A model generated the notes under the pieces. That model was not told the DNA's origin. It saw only the letters and a program-made list of their open reading frames with translations, and did not search any database. The translations under genes and the position numbers were made by a program. Positions 18,584 through 30,722 of a stretch of 48,652 bases of DNA are shown in pieces (position 1 is the stretch's first letter; every line of letters starts with the position of its first letter). Source of the DNA: Thalassolituus alkanivorans (GTDB lineage Bacteria > Pseudomonadota > Gammaproteobacteria > Pseudomonadales > Oceanobacteraceae); assembly GCF_020447205.1 (NCBI RefSeq), contig NZ_JAJAEL010000039.1, positions 444,984-493,635 of the forward strand, in the 5' to 3' direction.

Positions 18584-19216
18584 TTATCCAAACTGATGGC
18601 TCACCAGTGAGCCTGCAACCAGCAACATCACAACACCAATCACGCTGTCGAATATCCGCCACTGTTGCGGCGAGCTCAGATGAGTCCGCAGTTTTTTTGC
18701 TCCCAGCACCAGCGTAGAAAACCACAGGAAGGAGGCGAAGGATGCGCCGAGTGCAAACAGCAGGGGTAATTCCTGACGTGCGCCTACGCTGCCGATTAGT
18801 ACGACGGTATCCAGATAGACATGCGGATTAATCAGCGAAATAAGCATCGCCTGACCGGCGCTGCGCCAGGCACTTTCTGTACTTGCCGCTCCGGCGGCGA
18901 CTAAGGCTCCGCCCTGATTTCCCCATGCCCGGATAAAGGCCTGCAGGGCCAGCCACAGCAAAAGGCCGACGGCAAACCAGGTAAATAACGGAATTAATTC
19001 CGGAATCAGATCCTGCACGTAGTGCATAAAAAAAACACCGGTAAAAATCAGTAACGTATCCAGGCTGATACAGACGGCTGCGACTGCGCGCGGGTTTTCA
19101 TTGCGCAGGCATTTATTCAGTACCCAGGCATTCTGCGCACCGATGGCAACAATTAAGCCCATGGTCACGGCAAAACCGGTCAGTAGCGGTGCGAAATAGA
19201 GAGACAGGTGTTCCAC
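18584..19216 (-). CDS. argO: LysE/ArgO-family amino-acid exporter, copy A
   Basis: A 210-residue, six-helix inner-membrane protein of the LysE family, with GAQNAWV near the N terminus and INPHVYLDT in the middle as in ArgO. Probable role is arginine/lysine export. It starts with GTG. It is nearly identical to copy B at 19681-20313; the visible protein change is PELIP against PALVP. Upstream identity with copy B stops 24 bases before the start codon (about 19240), where a RAYT-type repeat begins. Copy A therefore lacks the argO-argP intergenic region and may be unexpressed or driven by another promoter. Confidence 0.85.
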   Translation of the reverse strand: MEHLSLYFAPLLTGFAVTMGLIVAIGAQNAWVLNKCLRNENPRAVAAVCISLDTLLIFTGVFFMHYVQDLIPELIPLFTWFAVGLLLWLALQAFIRAWGNQGGALVAAGAASTESAWRSAGQAMLISLINPHVYLDTVVLIGSVGARQELPLLFALGASFASFLWFSTLVLGAKKLRTHLSSPQQWRIFDSVIGVVMLLVAGSLVSHQFG

Positions 19217-19245
19217 GATGGTGTCCGGTTGGGTGTTTATGGTAC

Positions 19246-19283
19246 TAATAGGACACCCATCTTAGGAGCTAATTGGAGGAAAC
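19246..19283 (+). repeat. RAYT-type repeat, copy 9 (variant arm)
   Basis: TAATAGGACACCCATCTTAG continuing to CTAATTGGAGGAAAC, matching 18092-18129. It lies at the upstream breakpoint of argO copy A. Confidence 0.75.
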
Positions 19284-19431
19284 GGCTGCACCGCTGGCGG
19301 CCGATTAAAATAATGAGCTTACTAAAGTTCATTGGTTGACTAAGCTGGGAGGGTTTGCGTGTTTTTGATGAATGTCGGAAACGAAAAAACTCAGGTTATA
19401 CCTGATTTATGCGCGTGGTTGCGCTTTCTTA

Positions 19432-19647
19432 TTAACCAAGCGCTGCTTTGCACCGGTTTAGTCCAGACGGTCGTTGATAATCCAGCTTTTCACAGGCATA
19501 GCGCAGCTGATGTTCATTGCCTGCGAAGGTGCTGAAGCACTGTTCGAACTGTCGCGTCATCGTCAGCCACTGATCTTCGTTAATTCCCGGTTGCTCCAGC
19601 TTTTTTGTGCTTTCGGATGGAATATAGCCACGTTTATCGTCGCGGCA
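19432..19647 (-). pseudogene. RAYT C-terminal fragment B (divergent)
   Basis: Reading the minus strand gives GINEDQWLTMTRQFEQCF and ACEKLDYQRPSGLNRCKAAL followed by a stop at 19432-19434. This aligns with the C terminus of the intact RAYT (GINSDQWLTMTQQFEECF; ACEKLDYQRPSGLSRC) but with many substitutions, so it comes from a different, older RAYT. It lies directly downstream of argO copy B. Confidence 0.75.
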
Positions 19648-19680
19648 AGAGCTGATGATTAGGCGGAGTATTTACAGTCC

Positions 19681-20313
19681 TTATCCAAACTGATGGCTGA
19701 CCAGTGAGCCTGCAACCAGCAACATCACAACACCAATCACGCTGTCGAATATCCGCCATTGTTGCGGCGAGCTCAGGTGAGTCCGTAGTTTTTTTGCACC
19801 CAGCACCAGTGTCGAAAACCACAGGAAAGACGCAAAGGATGCGCCGAGTGCAAACAGCAGTGGTAATTCCTGACGTGCGCCTACGCTGCCGATTAATACG
19901 ACGGTATCCAGATAGACATGTGGATTAATCAGCGAAATAAGCATCGCCTGACCGGCGCTGCGCCAGGCACTTTCTGTGCTGGCTGCTCCGGCGGCGACTA
20001 AGGCTCCACCCTGATTTCCCCATGCCCGGATAAACGCCTGCAGGGCCAGCCACAGCAAAAGGCCGACGGCAAACCAAGTAAATAATGGTACCAGTGCCGG
20101 TACCAGATCCTGCACATAGTGCATAAAAAACACGCCGGTAAAAATCAGTAACGTATCCAGACTGATACAGACGGCTGCGACCGCGCGCGGGTTTTCATTG
20201 CGCAGGCATTTATTCAGTACCCAGGCATTCTGCGCACCGATGGCAACAATTAAGCCCATGGTCACGGCAAAACCGGTCAGTAGCGGTGCGAAATAGAGAG
20301 ACAGGTGTTCCAC
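19681..20313 (-). CDS. argO: LysE/ArgO-family amino-acid exporter, copy B
   Basis: A 210-residue LysE-family exporter, six predicted helices, GTG start. It is divergent from argP, the LysR-type activator that controls argO in enterobacteria, with a 101-base shared intergenic region, so this is the copy in native context. Likely exports arginine (and possibly the toxic analogue canavanine or lysine) across the inner membrane. Substrate is inferred from family and neighbour. Confidence 0.9.
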   Translation of the reverse strand: MEHLSLYFAPLLTGFAVTMGLIVAIGAQNAWVLNKCLRNENPRAVAAVCISLDTLLIFTGVFFMHYVQDLVPALVPLFTWFAVGLLLWLALQAFIRAWGNQGGALVAAGAASTESAWRSAGQAMLISLINPHVYLDTVVLIGSVGARQELPLLFALGASFASFLWFSTLVLGAKKLRTHLSSPQQWRIFDSVIGVVMLLVAGSLVSHQFG

Positions 20314-20414
20314 GATGGTGTCCGGTTGGGTGTTTATAAAGTGATGGCGCGCACAATAGGCTTTTGCTTATTATCAGTCCAAGTAATAAATCTTATGAGA
20401 TATAAGGTGTTCTT
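20314..20414. promoter_or_regulatory. argO-argP divergent control region
   Basis: The 101-base intergenic region between two divergent start codons is AT-rich in its argP half. Family knowledge predicts ArgP binding here to activate argO. I do not see unambiguous -35/-10 boxes. Only its first 24 bases are retained upstream of argO copy A. Confidence 0.5.
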
Positions 20415-21302
20415 ATGATGGATTATCGTGCTCTGGAGGCTCTGGTGGCCGTACTTGAATGCCGTGGTTTTGAGCGCGCAGCACAGCGGTTGAACGTCAG
20501 TCAGTCGGCGGTGAGCCAGCGTATCCGCCAGCTGGAATTTCGTCTGGGGCAGCCGGTATTGTTGCGCACCTCGCCACCAAGGCTGACCGATCTTGGCCAG
20601 CGCCTGACCAATCATCTGCAGCAGGTGCAGCAGCTGGAGCAGGGACTGTTGCTGCCGCAGGAAAGCGCAGAATCGGTAAAAATCCGACTTGCGGTGAATG
20701 CCGATACGCTGGATACCTGGCTGGCACCAGCATTATTGCGCTGCGATGATTATGTGCAGATGGATTTTGATTTTGTTGTTGAGGATCAGGATGTCGGTCT
20801 TAAACGTATGCGTAACGGCGAGGTGATGGCCTGCATTTGTGCCACGGCGGCCCCGGTGAATGGCGGCCTGAGTCAACCCCTGGGGGTGATGCGTTATCGT
20901 GCACTGGCGAGTCCTGAGTTTATCCGCCGCCATCAGCTGAAGCGCAGCCAGAAAGCGATTGCACAGCTGCCCTGTCTGATTTTCAGCGGTGACGACCGTT
21001 TGCAGCATCGTTTCTTACAAAGCGTTTCGCCCGAACATGCCGAACCACAGCGCACGCATCAATGTCCATCATCCGGTGGTTTTGTGCGCATGGCTCTGGC
21101 GGGGATCGGTTACGGTATGATTCCGCAGGTACAGGTGGCGGAGCATATTAAGTCGGGCGAATTACGCGATGTGGTGCCGGGCTATCATCTGGATGTGCCT
21201 TTGTACTGGCATTACTGGCAGACCGAAAGTTCGCTGTTAAAAAATCTGCGCACGGCGGTGGTAGCGGAGGCGAAAAAGGTTTTGCTGCCGCTTAAACATT
21301 AA
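20415..21302 (+). CDS. argP: LysR-type regulator ArgP (arginine/lysine-responsive)
   Basis: A 295-residue LysR-family protein. The N-terminal winged helix-turn-helix (residues about 3-60) contains RGFERAAQRLNVSQSAVSQR, followed by the periplasmic-binding-protein-like effector domain. The opening (DYRALEALVAVL) and divergent argO support ArgP/IciA rather than another LysR member. It starts with tandem ATGs at 20415 and 20418; AAGGTG lies upstream. The family senses intracellular arginine or lysine and activates the exporter gene. Confidence 0.88.
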   Translation: MMDYRALEALVAVLECRGFERAAQRLNVSQSAVSQRIRQLEFRLGQPVLLRTSPPRLTDLGQRLTNHLQQVQQLEQGLLLPQESAESVKIRLAVNADTLDTWLAPALLRCDDYVQMDFDFVVEDQDVGLKRMRNGEVMACICATAAPVNGGLSQPLGVMRYRALASPEFIRRHQLKRSQKAIAQLPCLIFSGDDRLQHRFLQSVSPEHAEPQRTHQCPSSGGFVRMALAGIGYGMIPQVQVAEHIKSGELRDVVPGYHLDVPLYWHYWQTESSLLKNLRTAVVAEAKKVLLPLKH

Positions 21303-21415
21303 GGTTAAGCCAGCTCAACTCCCGGCTTCGGTTAAAATTAAGCGTGATATTTCATATTGTGTGCGGGTAACAACAGCTTCTGGCGCAATGGAGAATCTTT
21401 GTCACCCGCGCTGAT

Positions 21416-21856
21416 TTATGCCAGCTCCGGCATTTGCTCGATGGTTTTCTGCAGTTCATCAATTGCGGCGAGCAATTCTTTTGAGGTGGCGCTCAGTTGA
21501 TCCATGACTGGGCGTGCCTTATCGATGCAGCGCTGGCGATGGCGGGCATCACTGCCAAAGAGCCAGCTGAACGTACCCGACTTTTTCTCCAGCATAATGT
21601 CGAAAATTTCCCGGTAAAGCTGATGCAGCCGTTCATGCAGCGGATCAATCTGTTGATAGCCCGGAATGTGTTTCAGCGCCTGCATCTGCCCGAAGTACCA
21701 TTGCCCGAACTGGCAATCAGTGTGATTCATGGGGGCTTTCTCGCTGATATTATCGAGATGGTTGGGCGCAGACAGAATTGATTGTGCATGAGCCTGCCAG
21801 CGGAGGTGGCCGGTACGCGCCTGGCGCAGTTGCTGGAGCGTTTCATTTTTGTTCAT
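21416..21856 (-). CDS. Stand-alone CZB (chemoreceptor zinc-binding) domain protein
   Basis: A 146-residue soluble protein. The candidate zinc ligands have CZB spacing: His17 (HLRW), Cys48 in HTDCQFGQWYFG, His74 and His78 (HERLH). The rest is helical. CZB domains usually sit on chemoreceptors or diguanylate cyclases and respond to zinc or oxidants; here no output domain is fused. AGGAGA precedes the ATG. It converges with argP with 113 bases between. Partner and output are unknown. Confidence 0.8.
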   Translation of the reverse strand: MNKNETLQQLRQARTGHLRWQAHAQSILSAPNHLDNISEKAPMNHTDCQFGQWYFGQMQALKHIPGYQQIDPLHERLHQLYREIFDIMLEKKSGTFSWLFGSDARHRQRCIDKARPVMDQLSATSKELLAAIDELQKTIEQMPELA

Positions 21857-22015
21857 TGTGTTCTCCTGATCGGCGGATCGTCTTACCGCTATTGTCGACT
21901 GTCTTCAAATCCGAATCTGCGACTGTCATGTTATCAGAATTGTTAAGAAGATTTCTGTCGCCGGTACTGTGTTTTATTGGCAACACGTCGCAATTCTGAT
22001 CTGGAAAAGGGGTTG

Positions 22016-22951
22016 TTAACGCTGCAGCCGGCTGACACCAAACATCACCAGCGCCATACCGGCGGCGGTCAGCCAGCCGAAGGGTTCGCCAAGAAAAATA
22101 ATCGCCATCAGCGTGGTGGCCACCGGGCCTATCGTACCGCTGACGCTGGTTTTCGCCGGGCCGATGCGTTTAATAGCTTCGCTGACTAAAAACGAAGGTA
22201 AAACGGTGGCGAATATGGCCAGCACAATGGTGCCCAACCAGCGGGTGCTGTCCATTTCCGGCAGGCTGATGCCATAACTGATGCTGTAATGCAGCATGGT
22301 GGCCAGCGCTGCCGATCCCATCGCAATACTGGTAAACAACAGGCTGCCCATATTGCCGATGGCGTTTTTGCTGAACAGAATATACAGCGAGAACGACAGG
22401 GCGCTGGCGAGTATCAGCAATGTACCTTTGGTGGTGGCGATATTGTCGGCGGCAAACTGCAGATCCTGTCCGTATACCAGTATCAGGCCAATGTAGGTCA
22501 GAATCAGCGCAACAATATGATGGCGCTGAAAGGTCTGACCAAAAAATAACGCGCCGAGAATAATCACCAGCGTCGGATAGGCGTACAGCATCAGCCGCTC
22601 AAGCTGGGCGCTGACATATTCGAGCCCGCGCAAATCCAGATAGGACGCCAGCCAGTAACCGAGCAGGCCTGTGCCGGCGGCTTTTAACAGCTGCAGCGCA
22701 GTCGGTTTTACCGGCAGACGCTTCCAGGCCAGCCAGCCGACAACAACATAGACCGGCATCGCCAGCATCATACGCAGCCACATTAATGGCAGTGCGGTCA
22801 TGCCCAGGTCGTACAGCCATTTGATGATGATGGGCTTGGTAGAAAACAGAAATGCAGCGCACAGTGCCAGCATCAGGCCGAAGCGGGCTGGGGTTGTGTC
22901 TGTGTCGGTTGTTGATGCCGGTATGGGTGTGGCGGGCTCGGTGGCAGCCAT
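22016..22951 (-). CDS. EamA/DMT-family transporter
   Basis: A 311-residue protein with about ten hydrophobic segments arranged as two EamA repeats, after a Thr/Ala-rich N-terminal tail of about 20 residues. The second repeat ends with the family-typical SVSGTIGPVATTLMAIIFLG. The start is supported by AGGAGAG just upstream. Drug/metabolite transporter superfamily members export amino acids or other small metabolites; the substrate cannot be read from sequence. It is monocistronic by position. Confidence 0.87.
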   Translation of the reverse strand: MAATEPATPIPASTTDTDTTPARFGLMLALCAAFLFSTKPIIIKWLYDLGMTALPLMWLRMMLAMPVYVVVGWLAWKRLPVKPTALQLLKAAGTGLLGYWLASYLDLRGLEYVSAQLERLMLYAYPTLVIILGALFFGQTFQRHHIVALILTYIGLILVYGQDLQFAADNIATTKGTLLILASALSFSLYILFSKNAIGNMGSLLFTSIAMGSAALATMLHYSISYGISLPEMDSTRWLGTIVLAIFATVLPSFLVSEAIKRIGPAKTSVSGTIGPVATTLMAIIFLGEPFGWLTAAGMALVMFGVSRLQR

Positions 22952-25004
<2,053 letters not shown>

Positions 25005-25015
25005 TTTAAAAATAG

Positions 25016-26338
<1,323 letters not shown>

Positions 26339-26352
26339 TACTGGCTGAATAC

Positions 26353-26380
26353 AAAAAACGGGCTTAATTGCCCGTTTTTT
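26353..26380 (+). terminator. Intrinsic terminator after eno
   Basis: AAAAAACGGGC, loop TTAATT, GCCCGTTTTTT: an 11 bp stem ending in a T-run, symmetrical enough to work in both directions. It lies 14 bases after the eno stop. Confidence 0.9.
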
Positions 26381-26439
26381 GTTAATGAAGAGCCATACAA
26401 CGACACCATGAGCGATGCTACCCTGACCGGGAAACGGAT

Positions 26440-26757
26440 ATGTCAGACAAACTTATGCCTCATTTTCGCCTGCTGATCTGGCTTGTGCTGCCGGTACTGC
26501 TGTTGCTGGTGCTGCAATACCGCATCTGGCTGGATGACAGCGGTGTGGTTGCCAGCCGCCAGTTGCAGCAGCGTATTGCTTTGCTGCGCGAGGATAACGA
26601 GGTGCAGCAAAGTGAAAATGACGCTCTGTTGGCTGAAGTTGAAGATCTGCGCCACGGCCAGACCCTGCTGGAAGAAAAAGCCCGCGAAGATCTCGGTCTG
26701 GTGCGCGATGGCGAAACCTTTATCCTTTTTGTAGACCCTCCTGCCGGCAAACAATAA
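26440..26757 (+). CDS. ftsB: Cell division protein FtsB
   Basis: A 105-residue bitopic inner-membrane protein: a short cytoplasmic N terminus, one hydrophobic segment (residues about 10-27), then a coiled coil (about 38-80) ending in EKAREDLGLVRDGETF, the FtsB signature. It joins FtsQ and FtsL in the divisome to control septal peptidoglycan synthesis. Its TAA overlaps the ispD ATG by one base, so translation is coupled. Confidence 0.93.
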   Translation: MSDKLMPHFRLLIWLVLPVLLLLVLQYRIWLDDSGVVASRQLQQRIALLREDNEVQQSENDALLAEVEDLRHGQTLLEEKAREDLGLVRDGETFILFVDPPAGKQ

Positions 26758-27470
26758 TGACGACTGCGCGTTACTTTCCTATTTTGCCCGCCGCCGGTGT
26801 TGGCAGCCGTATGCAGGCCGACCGGCCGAAGCAGTACCTGCCGATTCAGGGACGCTTTCTGCTGGATTACACTCTGGATGCGATTCTCAGTTACCCCGCA
26901 TTTGAGCAGGCGGTGCTGGTGTTATCGGCCGATGATCCTTACTGGCCGGACAGTGAATACGCCAGTGACGAGCGTATTATCCGTGCTGCCGGTGGCCGTG
27001 AGCGCTGCGATTCGGTACTGAACGGTCTGGCCGCACTGCAGGGCATTGCAACAGCGCAGGACTGGGTGGTAGTGCATGATATCGCCCGGCCCTGCCTGCG
27101 CCATGGCGATCTGGATAAGCTGCTGAGCGAGCTGGCCGACCCCGGCGCCATTCTGGCTGCGCCAACCCGCGACACCATGAAGCGTGGGGTGCTGCGCGAC
27201 GGCAAAATCGTGATTGAGCATACCGTTGAGCGTGAGCAGCTGTGGCATGCATTAACGCCGCAGGTATTCCGTTATGGTCCGCTGCAGCAGGCGTTAACCG
27301 CTTGCCTGGCACAGGGCCTGACAGTCACCGATGAAGCGTCGGCGATGGAGCAGCAGGGTTGTCAGCCATTGCTGGTGGCTGGCCGCTCCGACAATATTAA
27401 AGTGACGCGGCGCGAAGATCTGGCGCTGGCGGAACTGTTTTTATCCACCTCTTTATCTCCACATTCCTGA
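26757..27470 (+). CDS. ispD: 2-C-methyl-D-erythritol 4-phosphate cytidylyltransferase
   Basis: A 237-residue MEP-pathway enzyme that joins MEP and CTP to CDP-ME. The nucleotide-binding segment PAAGVGSRMQADRPKQYL is near the N terminus, followed by GGRERCDSVLNGL, VHDIARP (usual family form VHDAARP) and TDEASAMEQQG. Immediately upstream of ispF, with which it works in the same pathway. Confidence 0.95.
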   Translation: MTTARYFPILPAAGVGSRMQADRPKQYLPIQGRFLLDYTLDAILSYPAFEQAVLVLSADDPYWPDSEYASDERIIRAAGGRERCDSVLNGLAALQGIATAQDWVVVHDIARPCLRHGDLDKLLSELADPGAILAAPTRDTMKRGVLRDGKIVIEHTVEREQLWHALTPQVFRYGPLQQALTACLAQGLTVTDEASAMEQQGCQPLLVAGRSDNIKVTRREDLALAELFLSTSLSPHS

Positions 27471-27482
27471 ACGAGAGTTGTT

Positions 27483-27962
27483 ATGCGCATTGGTCATGGC
27501 TTCGATGTACATGCTTTTGAAGACGGCGATTTTATTACTCTGGGCGGCGTGCAGATTCCGCACAGCCACGGCCTGAAAGCCCATTCCGATGGTGACGTGG
27601 CTTTGCATGCGCTGGCCGATGCACTGCTGGGTGCGGCGGCGCTGGGCGATATTGGCCAGCATTTTCCCGATACCGATGATGCCTGGGCCGGAGCCGACAG
27701 CCGTGTACTGCTGCGCCATGTGGTCGGTCTGATCCGCGATAAAGGCTATCAGGTGGGTAACGTCGATATCACCATCATTGCCCAGGCGCCGAAGATGGCA
27801 CCGCATATTCAGACCATGCGCGAGTGCATCGCCGCCGATCTGAACGTGCGTCTGGATGATGTGAACGTCAAAGCCACCACCACCGAAAAGCTAGGGTATG
27901 TGGGGCGTAAAGAAGGTATTGCCGTACACGCGGTGGCTTTACTGATCACTGCCGCCCGCTGA
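27483..27962 (+). CDS. ispF: 2-C-methyl-D-erythritol 2,4-cyclodiphosphate synthase
   Basis: A 159-residue trimeric enzyme that cyclises CDP-ME 2-phosphate. The zinc/ substrate motif [11 protein letters not shown] opens the protein, followed by HSDGDV-type [28 protein letters not shown] and a C-terminal [15 protein letters not shown]. Twelve bases after ispD; same operon. Confidence 0.97.
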   Translation: MRIGHGFDVHAFEDGDFITLGGVQIPHSHGLKAHSDGDVALHALADALLGAAALGDIGQHFPDTDDAWAGADSRVLLRHVVGLIRDKGYQVGNVDITIIAQAPKMAPHIQTMRECIAADLNVRLDDVNVKATTTEKLGYVGRKEGIAVHAVALLITAAR

Positions 27963-27995
27963 TTTAAATTTTAACGCTGAAAAACGAGAGCCCTT

Positions 27996-28991
27996 TTGAC
28001 AACAACACTCCTGCCTGACTGGCCCAACGCTTATCCGCACACCGGTGCCAGCGCCCTGTTGAAACAACAGAATGACGATTTCTGCGTGGAAGAAATTCCG
28101 CTGGCGCTGCCCTGTGGTGAAGGCGAGCACGTCTGGCTGCATATTGAGAAGAACGGGGCCAACACCGCCTGGATTGCCAAACGTCTGGCAGCCCATGCGG
28201 GAGTTAAGGAAATGGATGTCGGCTACGCTGGCCTGAAAGACCGCAACGCCATCACCCGCCAGTGGTTCAGTATTTATCTGCCAAGGGTCGAAGCGCCGGA
28301 TTTCAGTGCTCTGAATGATGCCGAAATGACGGTACTGAGTCAGAGCCGCCATTCTAAAAAGCTGCGCCGCGGCGATCTTCTCGGTAACCGCTTTACCATC
28401 CGTCTGCGTCAGGTGCAGGGTGAGCGCGCGCTGATTGAAAGCAATCTGGAGCAGATCAAAACACTGGGCGTGCCTAATTATTTTGGTGAGCAGCGCTTTG
28501 GTCATGGTGGCGGCAATATTGAATCCGGCCGCGCCATGCTGGCCGGTGAAATCCGTGTGCGTAATCCGGGCAAGAAAAGCATTTATCTGTCAGCCATCCG
28601 TTCGCTGATTTTCAATAATGTGCTGGCCGAACGTATCCGTGCCGGACTCTGGGGGCAAACGCTGGCCGGTGATATCGCCGACGACAGCGGCTTAAGCACC
28701 GGGCCGTTATGGGGCCGGGGCCGCCTGAACAGCACAGACGATGCCTTAGCGCTGGAAAGCCGCGTCGCGGCGGAGCAGCCAGAACTGTGCGATGGTATGG
28801 AGCATGCCGGTCTTAAGCAGGAGCGCCGTGCTCTGGCCGCATTGCCTGCCAATCTCAGCTGGCAGTGGCAGGAAGACGCCGGAACGACCGATTTAGTGCT
28901 CACCTTTTCACTGGCCGCCGGGTATTATGCGACCTCCGTAATCCGTGAACTGATGCAGGTACAGGAATTAGGGCCTGTTGACACTAATTGA
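27996..28991 (+). CDS. truD: tRNA pseudouridine(13) synthase TruD, 3' end altered by a MITE
   Basis: A 331-residue pseudouridine synthase acting on tRNA-Glu U13. Motifs: KQQNDDFCVEEIPL, GYAGLKDRNAITRQWFS with the catalytic Asp, and NYFGEQRFGHGGGNIE. The start is TTG at 27996, with ACGAGAG upstream and no better alternative. After RELMQVQEL the last six codons (GPVDTN) and the TGA stop lie inside the inverted repeat of the element at 28970-29226, so a few native C-terminal residues have been lost. The catalytic core is intact and the protein is probably active. Confidence 0.94.
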   Translation: MTTTLLPDWPNAYPHTGASALLKQQNDDFCVEEIPLALPCGEGEHVWLHIEKNGANTAWIAKRLAAHAGVKEMDVGYAGLKDRNAITRQWFSIYLPRVEAPDFSALNDAEMTVLSQSRHSKKLRRGDLLGNRFTIRLRQVQGERALIESNLEQIKTLGVPNYFGEQRFGHGGGNIESGRAMLAGEIRVRNPGKKSIYLSAIRSLIFNNVLAERIRAGLWGQTLAGDIADDSGLSTGPLWGRGRLNSTDDALALESRVAAEQPELCDGMEHAGLKQERRALAALPANLSWQWQEDAGTTDLVLTFSLAAGYYATSVIRELMQVQELGPVDTN

Positions 28992-29226
28992 ATCGAGCCT
29001 GCTGAGAGCCGGTTTTTCTCAGAACAAGGAGAGAGGAGTGATATTAGCGGGCTAAATGAATGACGAACGACGACGTTTATGGGGAAAACCGGCCTCAGCC
29101 ATGGCTAAAAATTCCTCATCCTGCGTTGCTGTTCGCTCGCTTAACCCGTTAGGCCACACTCTCAGCGCCTTGTTTGAGAAATTTTTAGTTAATAACAGGC
29201 CTGTTTAATTAGTGTTAACAGGCCCT
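28970..29226 (-). mobile_element. MITE-like element, copy 1
   Basis: 257 bp with 20 bp terminal inverted repeats AGGGCCTGTTGACACTAATT (left) and the complement of AGGGCCTGTTAACACTAATT (right). It encodes nothing. It matches 39165-39430 in opposite orientation, with shared interior such as TCAAACAAGGCGCTGAGAGT and GCTAATATCACTCCTCTC. The left end lies inside truD and the right end is 10 bases before surE. A TA duplication is not clear in this copy. Confidence 0.85.
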
Positions 29227-29236
29227 CGAAGGGTGA

Positions 29237-29980
29237 ATGCGCATGACGCTGATGCTGTCGAATGATGATGGAGTTCATGCTCCCGGGCTTCGTACCCTGG
29301 CGCAGGCGCTGACCGATGCCGGGCGAGACGTTCTGGTGGTTGCGCCCGACCGTGACCGCAGTGGTGCCAGCAACTCGCTGACCCTCGACCGGCCGCTGCA
29401 TCCGCTGCATCTGGATAATGGTTTTATCAGCGTCAATGGCACGCCGACCGACTGCGTGCATCTGGGCGTTAATGCCTTTTACACAAACCGCTGTGAGCGG
29501 GTGATCGCAGGTATCAATGCCGGCGCCAACTTAGGTGACGACGTGCTCTATTCCGGCACCGTTGCCGCCGCAATGGAGGGGCGTTTTCTGGCAAAGACAC
29601 CGATTGCGGTGTCGCTGACCGGCAAACAACACTTTGCCACGGCCGCGCGGGTATTGCTGGAATTACTGCCGAAGCTGGAACAGCTGCGTCTGCCGGCCAA
29701 TTCGGTGATCAATATCAACGTGCCGGATCGTGCCTACGACGAGCTGAACGGCTTTGAAATTACCCGTTTGGGCCACCGTCAGCGCTCTGACAATCCGGTG
29801 CTGACCACCAATCCGCGTGGCAAAGAATGCTACTGGATTTCCGCCGCCGGCGACGTTGCCGATGCCGGTCCCGGTACCGATTTTCATGCGATAGAACAGG
29901 GGAAGGTTTCCATTACCCCCATCCAGATGGACATGACCCAGCATACTGCGCTTGAGCAGATGGCTGAGGTTCTGAACTGA
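29237..29980 (+). CDS. surE: 5'/3'-nucleotidase SurE
   Basis: A 247-residue survival protein; the family dephosphorylates nucleoside monophosphates in the cytoplasm with a divalent metal. Motifs: MLSNDDGVHAPG (metal-binding Asp pair), APDRDRSGASNSLT, NGTPTDCVHLG and GANLGDDVLYSGTVAAAMEG. The ATG at 29237 has AAGGGTGA upstream; an ATG two codons later is also possible. Its ribosome site is the only sequence between the MITE and the gene, so transcription must cross or start in the element. Confidence 0.95.
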   Translation: MRMTLMLSNDDGVHAPGLRTLAQALTDAGRDVLVVAPDRDRSGASNSLTLDRPLHPLHLDNGFISVNGTPTDCVHLGVNAFYTNRCERVIAGINAGANLGDDVLYSGTVAAAMEGRFLAKTPIAVSLTGKQHFATAARVLLELLPKLEQLRLPANSVININVPDRAYDELNGFEITRLGHRQRSDNPVLTTNPRGKECYWISAAGDVADAGPGTDFHAIEQGKVSITPIQMDMTQHTALEQMAEVLN

Positions 29981-29993
29981 GCAGGATCTCTGA

Positions 29994-30656
29994 GTGAACG
30001 AGCAGCAGCTGACCGGCATAGGAATGACTTCACAACGCACCCGCAACCGTCTGGTGCAGCGCCTGCGTGAAGCCGGTATTAAAAATGAAGAGGTGTTGGA
30101 CGTTATTGCCCAGACGCCGCGTCATTTATTTGTGGATGAAGCGCTCGCGCACCGTGCCTACGAAGATACGGCCTTGCCGATTGGTAACGGCCAGACCATC
30201 AGCCAGCCTTATACCGTGGCGCGCATGACCGAAATCCTGCTCGCTGCCGGGCCGCTTAACCGGGTGCTGGAGATCGGTACCGGTTCCGGCTATCAGACCG
30301 CGGTTCTCAGCCCACTGGTCGGCAAGTTGTTCAGTGTGGAACGCATTGAGCCCCTGCATCAGCGTGCCCGCCAGCGTCTGCAGCAACTGAATTACCGCAA
30401 TGTCACCCTGAAACTGTCCGACGGAACCTGGGGCTGGCCCGAGCACGGCCTGTATGACGGTATTCTTGCCGCCGCAGCGCCGGAAGATGTACCTGATTCC
30501 CTGTTACAGCAACTCGCCGATGGCGGACGGCTGATTATGCCGGTCGGTACCCAGGAGCAAAAACTGGTGCTGATTACCCGTCATGGGGAACACTTCAGCC
30601 GTAAAACCCTCGAAAGCGTGCGCTTTGTACCTTTTTTACCCGGCGTACAGCGTTAA
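29994..30656 (+). CDS. pcm: Protein-L-isoaspartate O-methyltransferase
   Basis: A 220-residue SAM-dependent methyltransferase repairing isoaspartyl damage in proteins. Motif I is [19 protein letters not shown]; the substrate region has [14 protein letters not shown]. The start is GTG at 29994; [15 protein letters not shown] is conserved in relatives, so the later ATG at 30024 is less likely. It is 13 bases after surE, the usual stationary-phase survival pair upstream of nlpD-rpoS. Confidence 0.95.
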   Translation: MNEQQLTGIGMTSQRTRNRLVQRLREAGIKNEEVLDVIAQTPRHLFVDEALAHRAYEDTALPIGNGQTISQPYTVARMTEILLAAGPLNRVLEIGTGSGYQTAVLSPLVGKLFSVERIEPLHQRARQRLQQLNYRNVTLKLSDGTWGWPEHGLYDGILAAAAPEDVPDSLLQQLADGGRLIMPVGTQEQKLVLITRHGEHFSRKTLESVRFVPFLPGVQR

Positions 30657-30722
30657 TCTCAGAGCAATGACAGTACCGCTGCTGATATCTGATAACTCTT
30701 CATCTATAAGGACAAGGACGCG

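Noticed and set aside
28990..29226. Small RNA gene or terminator between truD and surE
   Set aside because: The structure is explained by the MITE, which recurs after recX.
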